Source of the DNA: Liolophura sinensis
Taxonomy: Eukaryota > Mollusca > Polyplacophora > Chitonida > Chitonidae
Length of the DNA: 64,000 bases
Direction: 5' to 3'
Assembly (NCBI RefSeq): GCF_032854445.1
Contig: NC_088300.1
Location: forward strand, 53,728,984 to 53,792,983
The notes under the pieces were generated by a model. It did no database searches, was not told the DNA's origin, and was given only the letters and a program-made list of their open reading frames with translations. Numbering within the stretch: the first letter of the stretch is position 1; every line of letters begins with the position of its first letter. The translations under genes and the position numbers were made by a program. This document shows, piece after piece, positions 12,531 through 24,800 of the stretch.

Positions 12531-12828
12531 TCATGTTCATATGAATTAGACCATCCTGTTGTAACGTCTCTCATATAGAGCCTGACTGCTGAGTCGATAA
12601 AACTCCGTCATAGTTTTCATATCTTCCACGGAGTAAAAAAGAAACACATAGTTTCTCGCCCCCCCCCCCCGCAAACCTATCTACAATGTACATTGTGATT
12701 CCCCCCCACCCCCAAGCTACATAATTTTTTATATACTTGCATGAAGGCAGCTGATTCGATATACATGTTTTGATATAAAAGTGGAAACTATTAAAGACCC
12801 TAAACTGTATTTTGTATCTTCATAATAC

Positions 12829-13125
12829 AATATATTGACCATATATATAAGAAGTACCCACCCTAGCTCCACGAGTGAAGTTGATAGCAGATTTAACGAA
12901 GATAACGAATATCATTTAAAGTACCATGCCTATTTCAAGTATAACACTGACAAATAGATATTTATCAGCTTATTAAATATATCTTAATTTATACATTTAA
13001 TTATTTTCTTCAGCACTTAAATTGTAATTTTGAAACATGTGTATATTTCCCAAAGACTACATGCTCTGAGTATAAAATTACCTTCTGCCATAAATGTTTG
13101 AATGGCTGGATTTGAATGTCAAACC
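12829..13125. repeat. Dispersed repeat, copy 1 (pairs with 17361-18225)
   Basis: Shares ordered words with the second copy: aagaagtaccc/aagaagcactt, ccctagct, acgagtga, catttaattatttt, gtgtatatttcccaa, gactacatgc and ataaaattaccttctg. Both copies lie in the same orientation about 5 kb apart. Confidence 0.85.
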
Positions 13126-13253
13126 GGTTGTTCTGCAGAATGGGATAATGACTGGAGGATGTTTATAAGGTCTGCATGCAAATTGCTGTGTTCTACATGC
13201 ATGGGATACCGCTTAACTGTTGACAAGATATATTTGGGATAGATATTTGCATA

Positions 13254-13315
13254 TTTATTTGTTTATTTGATAGTTGTTTACCGCCATACTCAAGAACATT
13301 ATGTATAGCCGTATA
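13254..13315 (-). mobile_element. SINE family B 3' tail, reversed
   Basis: On the minus strand: gttcttgagtatggcggtaa then caaataaacaaataaa, the family B tail. Confidence 0.6.
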
Positions 13316-13692
13316 TAGCCATGAGGAAGTTCTGTATATATCAAATATGATGTACCATGCATGTAACCTCTGAAAAAGTTCGATAATAAATTACTTCTGA
13401 CTTTAACTGAAGGATATATATACTGTGAGATAAAATAAAAATGTTGATAATGATAATATAAAAATGTTCGTTTTTCAGTCCATATGTATATAAAATTAGA
13501 ATTTTTTTCGATATCTGATAACTGTCTATTTTCTATTTGCTGTCATCTAAACTCAGTAAATGTGTTTTTATACTTTCAGTATACAGATGGAAAAGTATAA
13601 AATATATCTGTGATTTAAAAAGTTCCATTTTGCAAAAATATTGTTAGTTGTATATGGAACGTCAATGACATAACCATCTCTTCTGGGGTTTA

Positions 13693-14036
13693 CCGGCCCG
13701 GATAGCACAGTTGGTAGAGCGTCCGCTTCGGGTAGATCCAGGATCAATCCTTGATCGAGTCACACCTAAGACTTTAAAAGAGGAAGTTGTATCTTCCTCG
13801 CTTGGCGTTCAGCATGAAGGGGATAGTGCAACGACTGGTTGATCCGTATCAGTATAATGGTTCGGGCGGTGCGGCTTACTTGCCTTCGGTAAGTCGTTTC
13901 AGTGAAGCAGCACTAAATAAAAGGAACAAGGAGGCAACAAGGAGGCACATTACACGTACATGCACCTTAAGGATTTCTTCGTCGCAATATGTTGAAAATT
14001 GTTGAGTACGACGCTATACCTCAAGCACTCACTCAA
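13693..14036 (+). mobile_element. SINE family A, near full length
   Basis: tRNA-like head with a perfect A box (tagcacagttgg) and a B-box-like gatcgagtc. A body follows (cctcgcttggcgttcagcat, gtatcagtataatgg, gtgaagcagcacta) and a 3' end (gttgagtacgacgctatacc, caagcactcactca). About 344 bp. Other copies are at 36111-36410 (minus) and 55313-55664 (plus). Short open frames inside it are not genes. Confidence 0.88.
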
Positions 14037-14530
14037 TATTCTGGGATCAAAAGTAATAAGCAGGACACAATCAACTGGACACATTGTTTATAAATATAAA
14101 TTCACAAACAAAAAGTATCCATTCAATGGAAACATTGTTTAGAAAATATTCATGAAGAAGCTTTCGTAACGCTTTCGAATGAAAAAGTTGGAAATGGCTG
14201 TTGACACGCATATTATGCAGTTCAGTTTTACGCTTATGTATGGAAACTTGGAGGAGGTGCCATGGAAAAGCCAGCGTATGTCCCCATGTGGGCGTTTATT
14301 GATTTTACAAACTCTGGTTACAACTAATTATATCTCGTTTCACATGGAAGACGAGGGATACATTTGACCATGTTTGTCTTCCATTTAGTTTCACCCAACA
14401 CACATAAATGAAGGTATAAAACATTGTCCGTCACCCTAAAGCAACAAAGCCTGTTAAAATACATTTGTAAAATGTTGCATATACTGTTACTCCAAGTAAA
14501 TTAATAATTCGATCTCCCAAAGCTCCTTTG

Positions 14531-14600
14531 AATGATTGATTGCTTGATTGGTTGAGTGATTCATTGATTTGTTTCACGTCGTACTCCCTTTTCACTGTAT
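14531..14600 (-). mobile_element. SINE tail remnant, reversed
   Basis: Minus strand reads gagtacgacgtgaaacaaat then (caat)-rich simple sequence, resembling the 3' module shared by SINE families A and B. Confidence 0.5.
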
Positions 14601-14800
14601 ATGAGCCCACTATGTAGTATCTGTATGAAGTGGAACTCACGATTCAACTCAGTTTATATTGTAATTTATGTTATTAGTTTGCATTTCTATGCATGTATAT
14701 ATCAACCGAAAGCATTCCAGAAAAACGGTAGTATATCTATCCAATAAAAGTGAGTGTGGCAGTGGAGAGTGCGTACCATAAATATATTTGCACACAAAAA

Positions 14801-15145
14801 ACACTTGTGTTGAAATCGCTCACAACCACTTGTGTTGTTTTTATTTAACAAAGTAATGTGTTACATCAATTCAAATGTGTTTTAAATAAATGTCAAGTAC
14901 ACATGTTTGTGTTACCAAATAATAAAACACAAATATTTTTAGGACCAAAATGAGGTAATTTATGCAATACAACAAAAACTTGTGTATTTTGCGACATGTA
15001 GTGCGTATATAACATCCAATGCACCTTGTGTACAATTATTTCAGCACAAGATCTTTTTTAATTGAACACAAGATACAGTTGTTCAAATATGACACAAGAC
15101 TTTTGTTGGAAAGGTGTTTATACAGGCAAGTGTCTTTGTGTGTGC
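14801..15145. repeat. Cluster of CTTGTGT / ACACAAG heptamers
   Basis: About ten close matches to CTTGTGT, ACACAAG or TTTGTGT on both strands in 345 bp, starting with the palindromic acacttgtgt at 14801. Spacing is irregular, so it is not a simple tandem array. Function unknown. Confidence 0.6.
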
Positions 15146-15544
15146 TAGCTTTAAACAATACAATATGCAAAGCCACACAAAAGTGAGCCTTTGCATAGAC
15201 AAGCAGATTTATACCAACCAAACTGTCAACTGAAACGCTATAATGTTACACGGTTTTGTTTTTGTTTGAACTACATACATATGGCACCATATCTCCTGTT
15301 TAAATACTTTTTTGACCATTGCCTGAATTATGCAAGAGCATACATAAATAATGTCTTTTTAAAAATATTAAACAAAGCACAATGTATAATCTTATCAGTT
15401 GGACATGTTGTTACTAAAAGGTGTGAGGTATAGGTCTTTCGGTACATACATGTATGTTGATTGCAAACTACGCTTGTGTGCACGCACGGACGTGTGCAAT
15501 TCAATGCTCAATATACTTGGAGACTTTCTTTTGTTTGCTATATA

Positions 15545-15760
15545 CTGCAAAAAGATCGTCAGGTAGAAACCTTTTCGTGCATGTGATGTTATATTTTGAT
15601 CGACAGATCAGATGTATTTTGATAAAGTTCTTCGTGTGAAGTATGTGGATCACCAGATCAAGAATTCTACGTGTGATGTTGTATTTGGACGGCCTTAGCA
15701 TGGCCTCCTTTCCGTATGATAATGTGTTTGGATAGCCAGATCTAAAGTTTTATTGTGTTC
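15545..15760. repeat. Degenerate satellite units (about 45 bp)
   Basis: Words such as agatcaagaattctacgtgt and gatgttgtatttgg recur here as in the larger array at 16190-16830. A 400-bp stretch without clear units separates the two. Confidence 0.65.
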
Positions 15761-16189
15761 TTACAGCGTTGTATCCATGTTACTTCATTTGAATCGTACA
15801 CTATTAAAATGGTCGAGACTTTTTCGCTGTGTGTTAGCACGCATGTCATCGACAAATCGAGAATCCTTATTTCACCACTGTATAGTCGCCACGTAAAGAT
15901 TTCTGCGTTTTTTCTTCTTGTTGTTGCCATATGGATGGAAATATTACTTACAGTTTTACTTTATATATAGACTAGACTATAGAACACAATGGTAAGTTGC
16001 ATGAACTGTCGTTTTTTTCTCTCTTTGATTCTGCAGGCCATATATATACGCAAATGTGATAAAAATTTCAGATTAAGACCGATAGCTTATGGATAAAGAT
16101 AGCTTGTGGATAAAGCTTTTAATTCAGAATATTAAATGAAAACATATCCGCATATAGAGGTGCTTTGAAACCAATTGGGCCCCGTGCAC

Positions 16190-16830
16190 CAGGTGTTGAC
16201 AAGATCAAGACTTCTTCGTGTGACGTTGCATGTATATTTGGATCGTTCAGATCATGATTGCTTCTCGTGATGTTGCGTTCAGATCGCCAGATCAAGACTT
16301 TTTGGTGTAATAATGTAAAGACTTCCTCGTGTGATGTTGCACGCATATTTGGATGATAAAGATTTCTTCGCATGATGTTGTATTAGGGTCGCCAGATCAA
16401 GACTTCTTTGTGTGATACTGTATGCATATGTGGATCATCACATCAAAACTTCTTCGCGTGATTTTGTATTTGGATCGCCATGCAGGCCAATACTTCGTCA
16501 TATAATACTGCGTCTATATTTGGATCATCAGATAAAGACTTCTGCGTGTGATACTGTATGCATATGTGGATCATCACATCAACACTTCTTCGCGTGATTT
16601 TGTATTTGCATCGCCATGCAGGCCAATACTTCGTCATATAATACTGCATGCATATTTGGGTCATCAGGTCAAGACTTCTTTGTGTGATACTGTATGCATA
16701 TGTGGATCATCACATCAACACTTCTTCGCGTGATTTTGTATTTGCATCGCCATGTCGGTCAACACTTCGTCATATAATACTGCGTCCATATTTGGATCAT
16801 CAGATCAAGACTTTTTCGAAAGACGTTACA
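16190..16830. repeat. Satellite array with 136-bp higher-order units
   Basis: Basic units of about 43-47 bp (gatcaagacttcttcgtgtg, then tgatgttgtat, then ttggatcgcca). From 16395 to 16802 three units are fused into an exact 136-bp higher-order repeat starting at 16395, 16531 and 16667. The outer units are more diverged. The repeated short open frames here are products of the array. Confidence 0.92.
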
Positions 16831-17360
16831 CGCATATTTACATATTCCAGAGCAAGAAGATGCAATTTTCGGACAGACTTGCTAGTATATACTCATAGAG
16901 TCGCCGTTTACATTATTGGTGATTGCCACTTGTTTGTCCTGTCAGCAATTCAGCAAAACTCCCCTACTATACTGACAGCGGGGAGCCGTGCATTTTATTA
17001 CCGAATGTCATTTGTTATTGTTGTTATGTTATTGTCTCCAAGACACCAGAATATTTAGCCATGCTATTAAAATTTCATTTCTAGATGCCGATTCATTACA
17101 GATATTTCCATACGATAAAGGGGCAATTTTGTGGTCTTATTCTAAAGTCAAGTATACAACTGAAAAGGTGGATTTATCTGATGGAATTCTGTACACAGCT
17201 GTCTGCTTTTAAATTAACCCGTTAATGAAAACGTGTATTTTAGGAAACGTTTGAAAACCCATTATAATGAACCAGATCCAGTTTTCTCTTTGTTTGTTCT
17301 TACATCTAGACGGCCAGATGGAAACCTCTATGTTACATGCTAGTGTACAATAATGCAACA

Positions 17361-18225
<865 letters not shown>

Positions 18226-18236
18226 CGAAACAAAAG

Positions 18237-18238
<2 letters not shown>

Positions 18239-18316
<78 letters not shown>
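18239..18316. repeat. (TA)n microsatellite
   Basis: About 78 bp of uninterrupted AT dinucleotides, directly after the end of the dispersed repeat. Confidence 0.98.
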
Positions 18317-18319
<3 letters not shown>

Positions 18320-18557
18320 TACATTACTAGAATTATGCAACAAAGACATAAAATGTCGTATGAGGCAAAAGCGTGATATGTATCAACAGCTTGCTGTGTT
18401 TAAATTCCGCACTAATATAGAATCAACTGGGATATTTATGCGCAGAGCATAATTGAAATGGGAAATGTTACATAATGTTGAACTTCGTGTTCAACCTCGT
18501 GCATACAGGTTCAATCCTGCATAGATCTGAAACGGATTTCTATAGTCAGTCACGGAG

Positions 18558-18613
18558 AGCCAATGGTTAAAATTCCCGCTAAATATTGTAGTACTTTACA
18601 GAGCGCATGCGCC
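18558..18613 (+). promoter_or_regulatory. ADSS: ADSS proximal promoter: CCAAT, E2F-like and NRF1-type sites
   Basis: A CCAAT box at 18560-18564, TTCCCGC (E2F-like) at 18573-18579 and a perfect palindrome GCGCATGCGC (NRF1 core) at 18603-18612, all within 80 bp of the ADSS start and in a local CpG-rich stretch. There is no clear TATA box. The NRF1 palindrome contains an out-of-frame ATG at 18607. Sites are read by eye; occupancy is inferred from animal housekeeping promoters. Confidence 0.6.
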
Positions 18614-18638
18614 AGATTGACCGCAAAGTGGAGAGAGA

Positions 18639-18806
18639 ATGGCAGACACGAAAGGTCAGGCAAACGGAATTGCTCCGGCCAAAAGGGCTCGGACAACTAT
18701 CCAGCGGCCGGTCACTGTCGTTCTGGGTGCTCAATGGGGAGACGAAGGAAAGGGCAAAGTAGTGGACATGTTGGCAACAACAGCTGATGTGGTCTGTCGT
18801 TGTCAG
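18639..18806 (+). CDS. ADSS: ADSS exon 1 (P-loop)
   Basis: 168 nt, 56 codons, donor gtaagt. A Lys/Arg-rich variable N-terminus of about 24 residues, then [20 protein letters not shown] and ADVVCRCQ. Ends in phase 0. Confidence 0.96.
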
Positions 18807-21800
18807 GTAAGTAGAAAGCTAGGGTTATAGCCACTTGTTGTTGTTGCATCGTTTGATCAACACTTATGATTTTGTGCCCGACCCCAAAAATTTTGTCAGC
18901 GGTCGGATACAACTATCAAATTTCTCGGAGAGAAAGGCCTGTGGGCCCGATTTTAATATGTCTGTGTGATAATAGTGGTAAGTTAAAATATAGTGGTTAG
19001 TGTAGGTTATGAATGAGATCAGACAGGCGTAGTATTGATCTTAATAGTCCAGTAAGCCTAATCGACATTGCCGAGCCTCGAGAGTCTTCACAGATTTAGG
19101 CGGTACACCATTGTGCTGGAAAATACCGATTGGGCGTATTAAAATAAAAAGTTCTGTTTTCAACAATTTATGATATTTAGCTGCCTGAACGTTTTATCAT
19201 TAAACTGAAACATTTAGTCGGTTCATTCAGCAAAGCATTTTGTGGAACGAAGTACGACTCGATATACATGTCCACTCGTCTTGTTACTTCTTTCCTGTTC
19301 AAAAATACCTTCCTCTCAACAACAGTAGTATGCACCCAGGACAAATAACCGGAATCAGCATTTCAGGAATCTCGCAAATTCACGCAGGTTGAGATGAGAC
19401 AGGGTGGAGGTTCTCACACACTAACATGGCTTAGAGGTGTGACTTTACAGCAGCTGCTAATTGCACCATTGCGCTCACCGACCCACCTATGGGAGATTGG
19501 TATTCAGTCTATCAAGTACCATAAAATCTTGTCTTTAAGATGCATTAAGTTGCGAGAGCAACCACTCTGTCTTGTCCATATTGGTGTGGACTTGGGAGAC
19601 TCCTGAAATGCTGACTCGTCCTAAAGCCAAGGCATTTAGGCCATTAAGCCATTTCTTCCATCATGGTGTACCGCGGCTGTTTCCAACCCAGATCTGTGTC
19701 CAGATCCTGATTGCACATTATGCTGGTTGTCCAAGACACTGCCTAGACATGTGTGAGTCAATTTCCTGTTGATCACCTCAAGCTTGACAAGGGACTGTCA
19801 GTTAATAACCACCAGCGGTCCCATAAGCACAGATCGACGTGTACTTCAAGGAAAACATAGATGTTCTCATTGGAAAAATTCTGTCCAAGCTTGGATAGGC
19901 CAAATTTATAACATCTGTGATTATAGAACATCTGTGAAGTTGCTGATGAGCACAGCACATCGATAAATGCTGAGGAGTGGTATAGCAGTTTTCTGCACAA
20001 AATTGCTTGGGGACAGACTGGATTTTTCAGCTCCGTGAATTAACGTTGATGCAGGTAAATATCAGAAATTGTTGAAAATGACTTCAACATTCAGTTTAGT
20101 TGAACAGCCTCAATCTGTGCAGGTGTTTCTAGCTATTTCTATGCCTGGCACAACTCTGTACTTTAGCTATCGGACCAGTGACACTTGGTTCCTTGTTTCT
20201 CCTAGGAATATTTTGGAAAATTGGACAGTGGGGCATAATGTGGAACATGTACCACTGAACATTAGACCATTCGGAAAAATATGTGTGTTTTCCAGAAAAA
20301 AATGGGTAGTAAGGTAGATCTTCTGGAAGGATATGCAAAAAGTATATACTTATTTACAGGTTTGTAATTTGCTTTCAGATCACTCTTCTTAAAAAGTTGT
20401 TGTTATATGTCCTGATATATGCTCATTGCTGACTTCCTCTTTGACCATACATGGGAAGGCCTGACAGCAACTTGCAGATGGTTATGGGTTTTCCCAGGGC
20501 TCTGGCTGTTTTCCTCCTACCATAATGCTGGCCACAGTTGTAGAAGTGAAATATTCTTGAGTACCACTAATCAAATAAATAAATATGTATTGACATTGTC
20601 TTCAAACATTGTCATCCAGCCGTTCTCAATCGGACGATGCCGTTCCCTCAAAGCGCCCTTTGCGTCAAAAAAAAAAAAAAATAAATAAATAAAAATAAAA
20701 AAAGAGAAAGAAACAGCCCAAATTCATTATAAGGCTCAGATTATCTACTTAGTCGCTAAGCTGGGGTTAGCCATTTGCCACATTAGTTTTGGCGAATATA
20801 ATTTCTGTGTGGCAAAAGCAAATTGACATCCCTTCGCCACAGTGGCGAAAGCAATGGATGCCTTTCAACTTTAGTTGTTTAGGTTTGAAGTTGGTAAATT
20901 TACTCAAATTTAATGTTGGATCCAGAATCAAGAAGACTTCAGTGTGAAAGAACTTGGTTATATTTTTAAAGAGCATTTAAAATCAGAAATGTATGCCTGA
21001 AGCAGGTGACGAAAATTGGACCCACGATAATTTAATTAGCATCCAGATTATCCGGACTGGGAATTACTTTAAAAAACAAGGAAAGCCGACCGACCGACCT
21101 GACCTTAAAAAATCAGGGTTTGTTACCCACAACGAACTACTTCTTAAATATGGCCTGGGGTAGCTATGATACAGTATAATGATCAGATGCACATGTCATC
21201 CAGGATGGCAGAGTTCTGTTCATATCAGTAAATACAAGACATCGTTAGACTGAATTGAATGGGGTGGAGATCAACTGTAGGAACCGAGGCCCTTAAGAAT
21301 GTATGAGAATCGAAATATTCAACAGTGACATGCCCTTCACTGATGGTTCCACCCCCTGCCCTTTTGAGGCCAGATTAGGCCCTGGTCATCCTTGTTATTG
21401 TTTTATTTCAGTCTTGTGATCAGCCTGCTAGCTTTGATACTATTGCCCTGTCTGATAAAATGTGATCTTGAACTTCAGAAGGGGATCAGAATTCACTTTT
21501 TGTTTTGGTGACAGGTATATGAAGTGTATGAACAACTAAGAGATTCAGTCTATGAGTAAACAGTCCAGTTCATACAAAGTGACACAAATTCTGACAGTTG
21601 AAGCAAGAGACTTAAACTGCTGCTTAATGATGTTGCAACCCTTCTGTTTTCACTCTGCACATAATGGCAAAACAACTGTGTAGCTCTTGAAAGTCTCTGC
21701 ACCCTGCTCTGCTTCATGTGACCCACGGCAAATACAGATTTTTCTGGAAAAGAGTGAGGAGTAGATGCTGTACTCATGCGGTGTCTCACAGGTCAATTTG

Positions 21801-24800
21801 GTGTTTGTGAAAACAAAACCTTGCTGAAAGTCACCCGTAAATAAACACAAGGACTGTCATCATGATGGTTACTGTATTTTGGCACTTGCTAGCCAGGAAT
21901 ATCTACATCTTCAACTTTGAAACCAACTCTATCTAACTGGTAATACATGTACCTAGGTATCAATATTCATTGATGTGTTTACACTGCAACCAGAAGTATT
22001 TCAGCCATACAGCAGCTTATTTTTAAACGAATAAACACTGCTTTTTTCATAAAATGTTTTACTTATGTGTTTTGAAAAATTGTTGTCATTACAAAAAGAT
22101 TGTCATTATTAAATCAATTAATGTTTCTAGCATCACTACCTTCAGGTGTATTTCGCCTCAAATGTAGTGGTATCTTCTCTTCAGAGGTTTAGCTTCCAAG
22201 GGATATGTTAACTGACAAATTCGCAGGTCCAACTCCAGCAGGGAAGCCAATGACAGTCCTATTTCACAAGTGAATTCATTTTTCCCATTTATGTGAGTTG
22301 GCGCTATCCGTTTAACATTCAAGTTGGGATTTTGTGCTATGTCACAAAAACACTTCGCCAAACAGAAAAGCTTTGATGAAGTTTTTTAAAGAGATTTCCC
22401 GTTGCCAACAACCGTTATTGACACATGCCATGCTCATGAAGACAGTATGCTTCTGCTTAACCTGTGCAGGCGCAGATACAAAGGGAGACAATCACGTGAC
22501 ATTTAGTCTACGACCACCGTGTACTAAGGTCTGCTAAGGCAAATTGGCAGACTGTAGAACCATGTCAAATGCAACTTAACTTATGCCAATTTTCGCTCCA
22601 ATCTGAAAAAAGAAATCAAAGACTCACATATAGCCCGTTTACTGGAAACACATATTTTTCTGAACAGCCCTAAATTGAACTTCTCAATGTCAGAATATTC
22701 TGTTGGCCTCGCAAGGTGGCAGAGAGTAATGGAGTACAAATTCACAGGTACAACTGGCATATCTCACTAGAACACCACTTAAAAGTTTGGGTGATATAAC
22801 TATGCATTGGTTTCCCTGACCCTAAGAATGATCTGGATTATTAGAAATGTGCCAAAACCTGTGATGATCAGATGAATTATGATCTTTGTTTCAAATTTTT
22901 CTTTGTAGGGAGGTAACAATGCTGGACACACGGTGGTTGTTGGAGAAAAGGCCTATGACTTTCACATGCTACCCAGTGGTATAATTCAGCCAGAGTGTAT
23001 CTCTGTTTTAGGTAAGTCCTCTCCTGAATAAGTGTGTTGTGTTGGTAGTTTCATAGTACACACAAGTCTTATTTGAGGGCCTCATTTTACCCACCCCTCC
23101 ACCTGCAAACCTGACTGCCACTGTACGTGAGCCTTTCTAAAGCGAAAAATACATTTCTAAAGACAAAAATACATTTCTAAAGACAAAAAAAATATATGGA
23201 AACATGAACACAACAGATCAGAATAAAGAAAGTTTCTCTGAGGTATTCATCGTGTTAAAGTTTGAAATTGTGCCATAGATATGATTGTACTATGGTGAAA
23301 ATAATATGCATATAAAACCATGTGTCGAATGCAATCATGTTTCATATCTAGCCTACACAGCAAACAATTTTTCTTTCAGGCAATGGGGTGGTCATTCATT
23401 TACCTGATTTGTTCCGTGAAATTGAAAAAAATGAAGCAAAAGGCCTTGATGATTGGAAAAATAGATTGATCATCTCCAACAGAGCTCATCTTGGTAAGTT
23501 GGGTTATGGGGTGGTTTTCCTTAGTTACAGGTCATGGAATTTGGGTGGTTGACCTAACCAAAAAATCAGGTTTCACCACGACACACAAACAGACCAATTT
23601 CGCACGAATTGGTTACGTGAACATGTCGCTAATAAAGTCATATAGAGTACTTCCTAGCAGGTTTTTATGTGCTGTAACTTTGGCAAAGCCGATTAAGTTG
23701 CGTAGGAAGTTGGTTGTATTGCAGTACAGTCCTGTCATCATACATGTCCTGCGGAATCCTCAGGTAGCACAATGGCTGCATGGGCGACCCACTGCATGAA
23801 CGGTGATCAGCATAACTCAGGGTGGATCAGGAAGCCACTATAAAACATTTGTCATGCACTCTGAGCATGAAATGGCTTTCAAGGCCGGATCAGCATGTGT
23901 TGTATTCCTGAGTATTTTTGTTTTCTTTTGATGATTAATAATTACTTTTACATTTAGCTGGTTGTAGTGTGTGTAATATCAATCTGGCTTATGGAGCCCT
24001 GACCATCATTGTCTGATAAAATGGTTTTATCCACAAAGTGAAATAATGTAACGATTGACACGAGGGAGTGTCAGTGATGACCAGTTCATGGAAAGTTGTT
24101 GACTCGTGAAAGTTTACATTCTGTTCAAATTAATTGTCACCTTTCTTCACCTACCGCTAGCTCACCTAGACAACAATCCGTAACTGATGAATGCCTTCAG
24201 TTAGCACCTGTTGGGTACATAACAAAAGAGGCATGTAGTGCGCATGCTTAGGGCAAGAAAACGTGACTGAAAGTTGAATAGTAGTTTCTTAGCCAAAAGT
24301 TTTCATACTAGGAAGCAGGAGTTACGTATACACTGTAACAAAGTTAATAGGTAGTTTGTAGTTTGCATTGACCCGATTAATAAATAGAGCGTGGACTTCA
24401 AGGAAATGAGGTCAGAGAGGAAAGCTGGTGACTGCATAAATTTTAATGCATAATGTCATTGAGTTCAAGTTCAATAGAACACTTTACAGCATCACGGCAC
24501 CAAATGACAGCTTTCATTCACAGTCATCTTAGTGCTTGTTTTTTGGCAACGGACAAGTATTGAAACAAGGTGAGAAGAGGTAGCTCTAACAACTGACACG
24601 ACTTCTGTTTCGTGGTAGGTGTCGCTGAGGATGGCCGGCAACCATATGTGGGTAATTCTAAAGTAATTGTTAAAATAGTGGTGAGGTGCAGGAAATTTTC
24701 TTTTGGTTTAGCAAAAGTATTTCTGACCTGGGCCAACATGTTCATGAAAGTTTTATTAAAAACTTAAATGAGCCTTACCTTTAGGTAAAGTTTGTTTGTC

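Noticed and set aside
13693-13770. tRNA gene (A and B boxes present)
   Set aside because: It is the head of a repeated SINE and does not fold into a full tRNA with the expected arms.
18563-18787. Open frame starting upstream of the ADSS start
   Set aside because: Out of frame with the conserved protein, overlaps exon 1 and starts at the CCAAT box, probably upstream of the transcription start.
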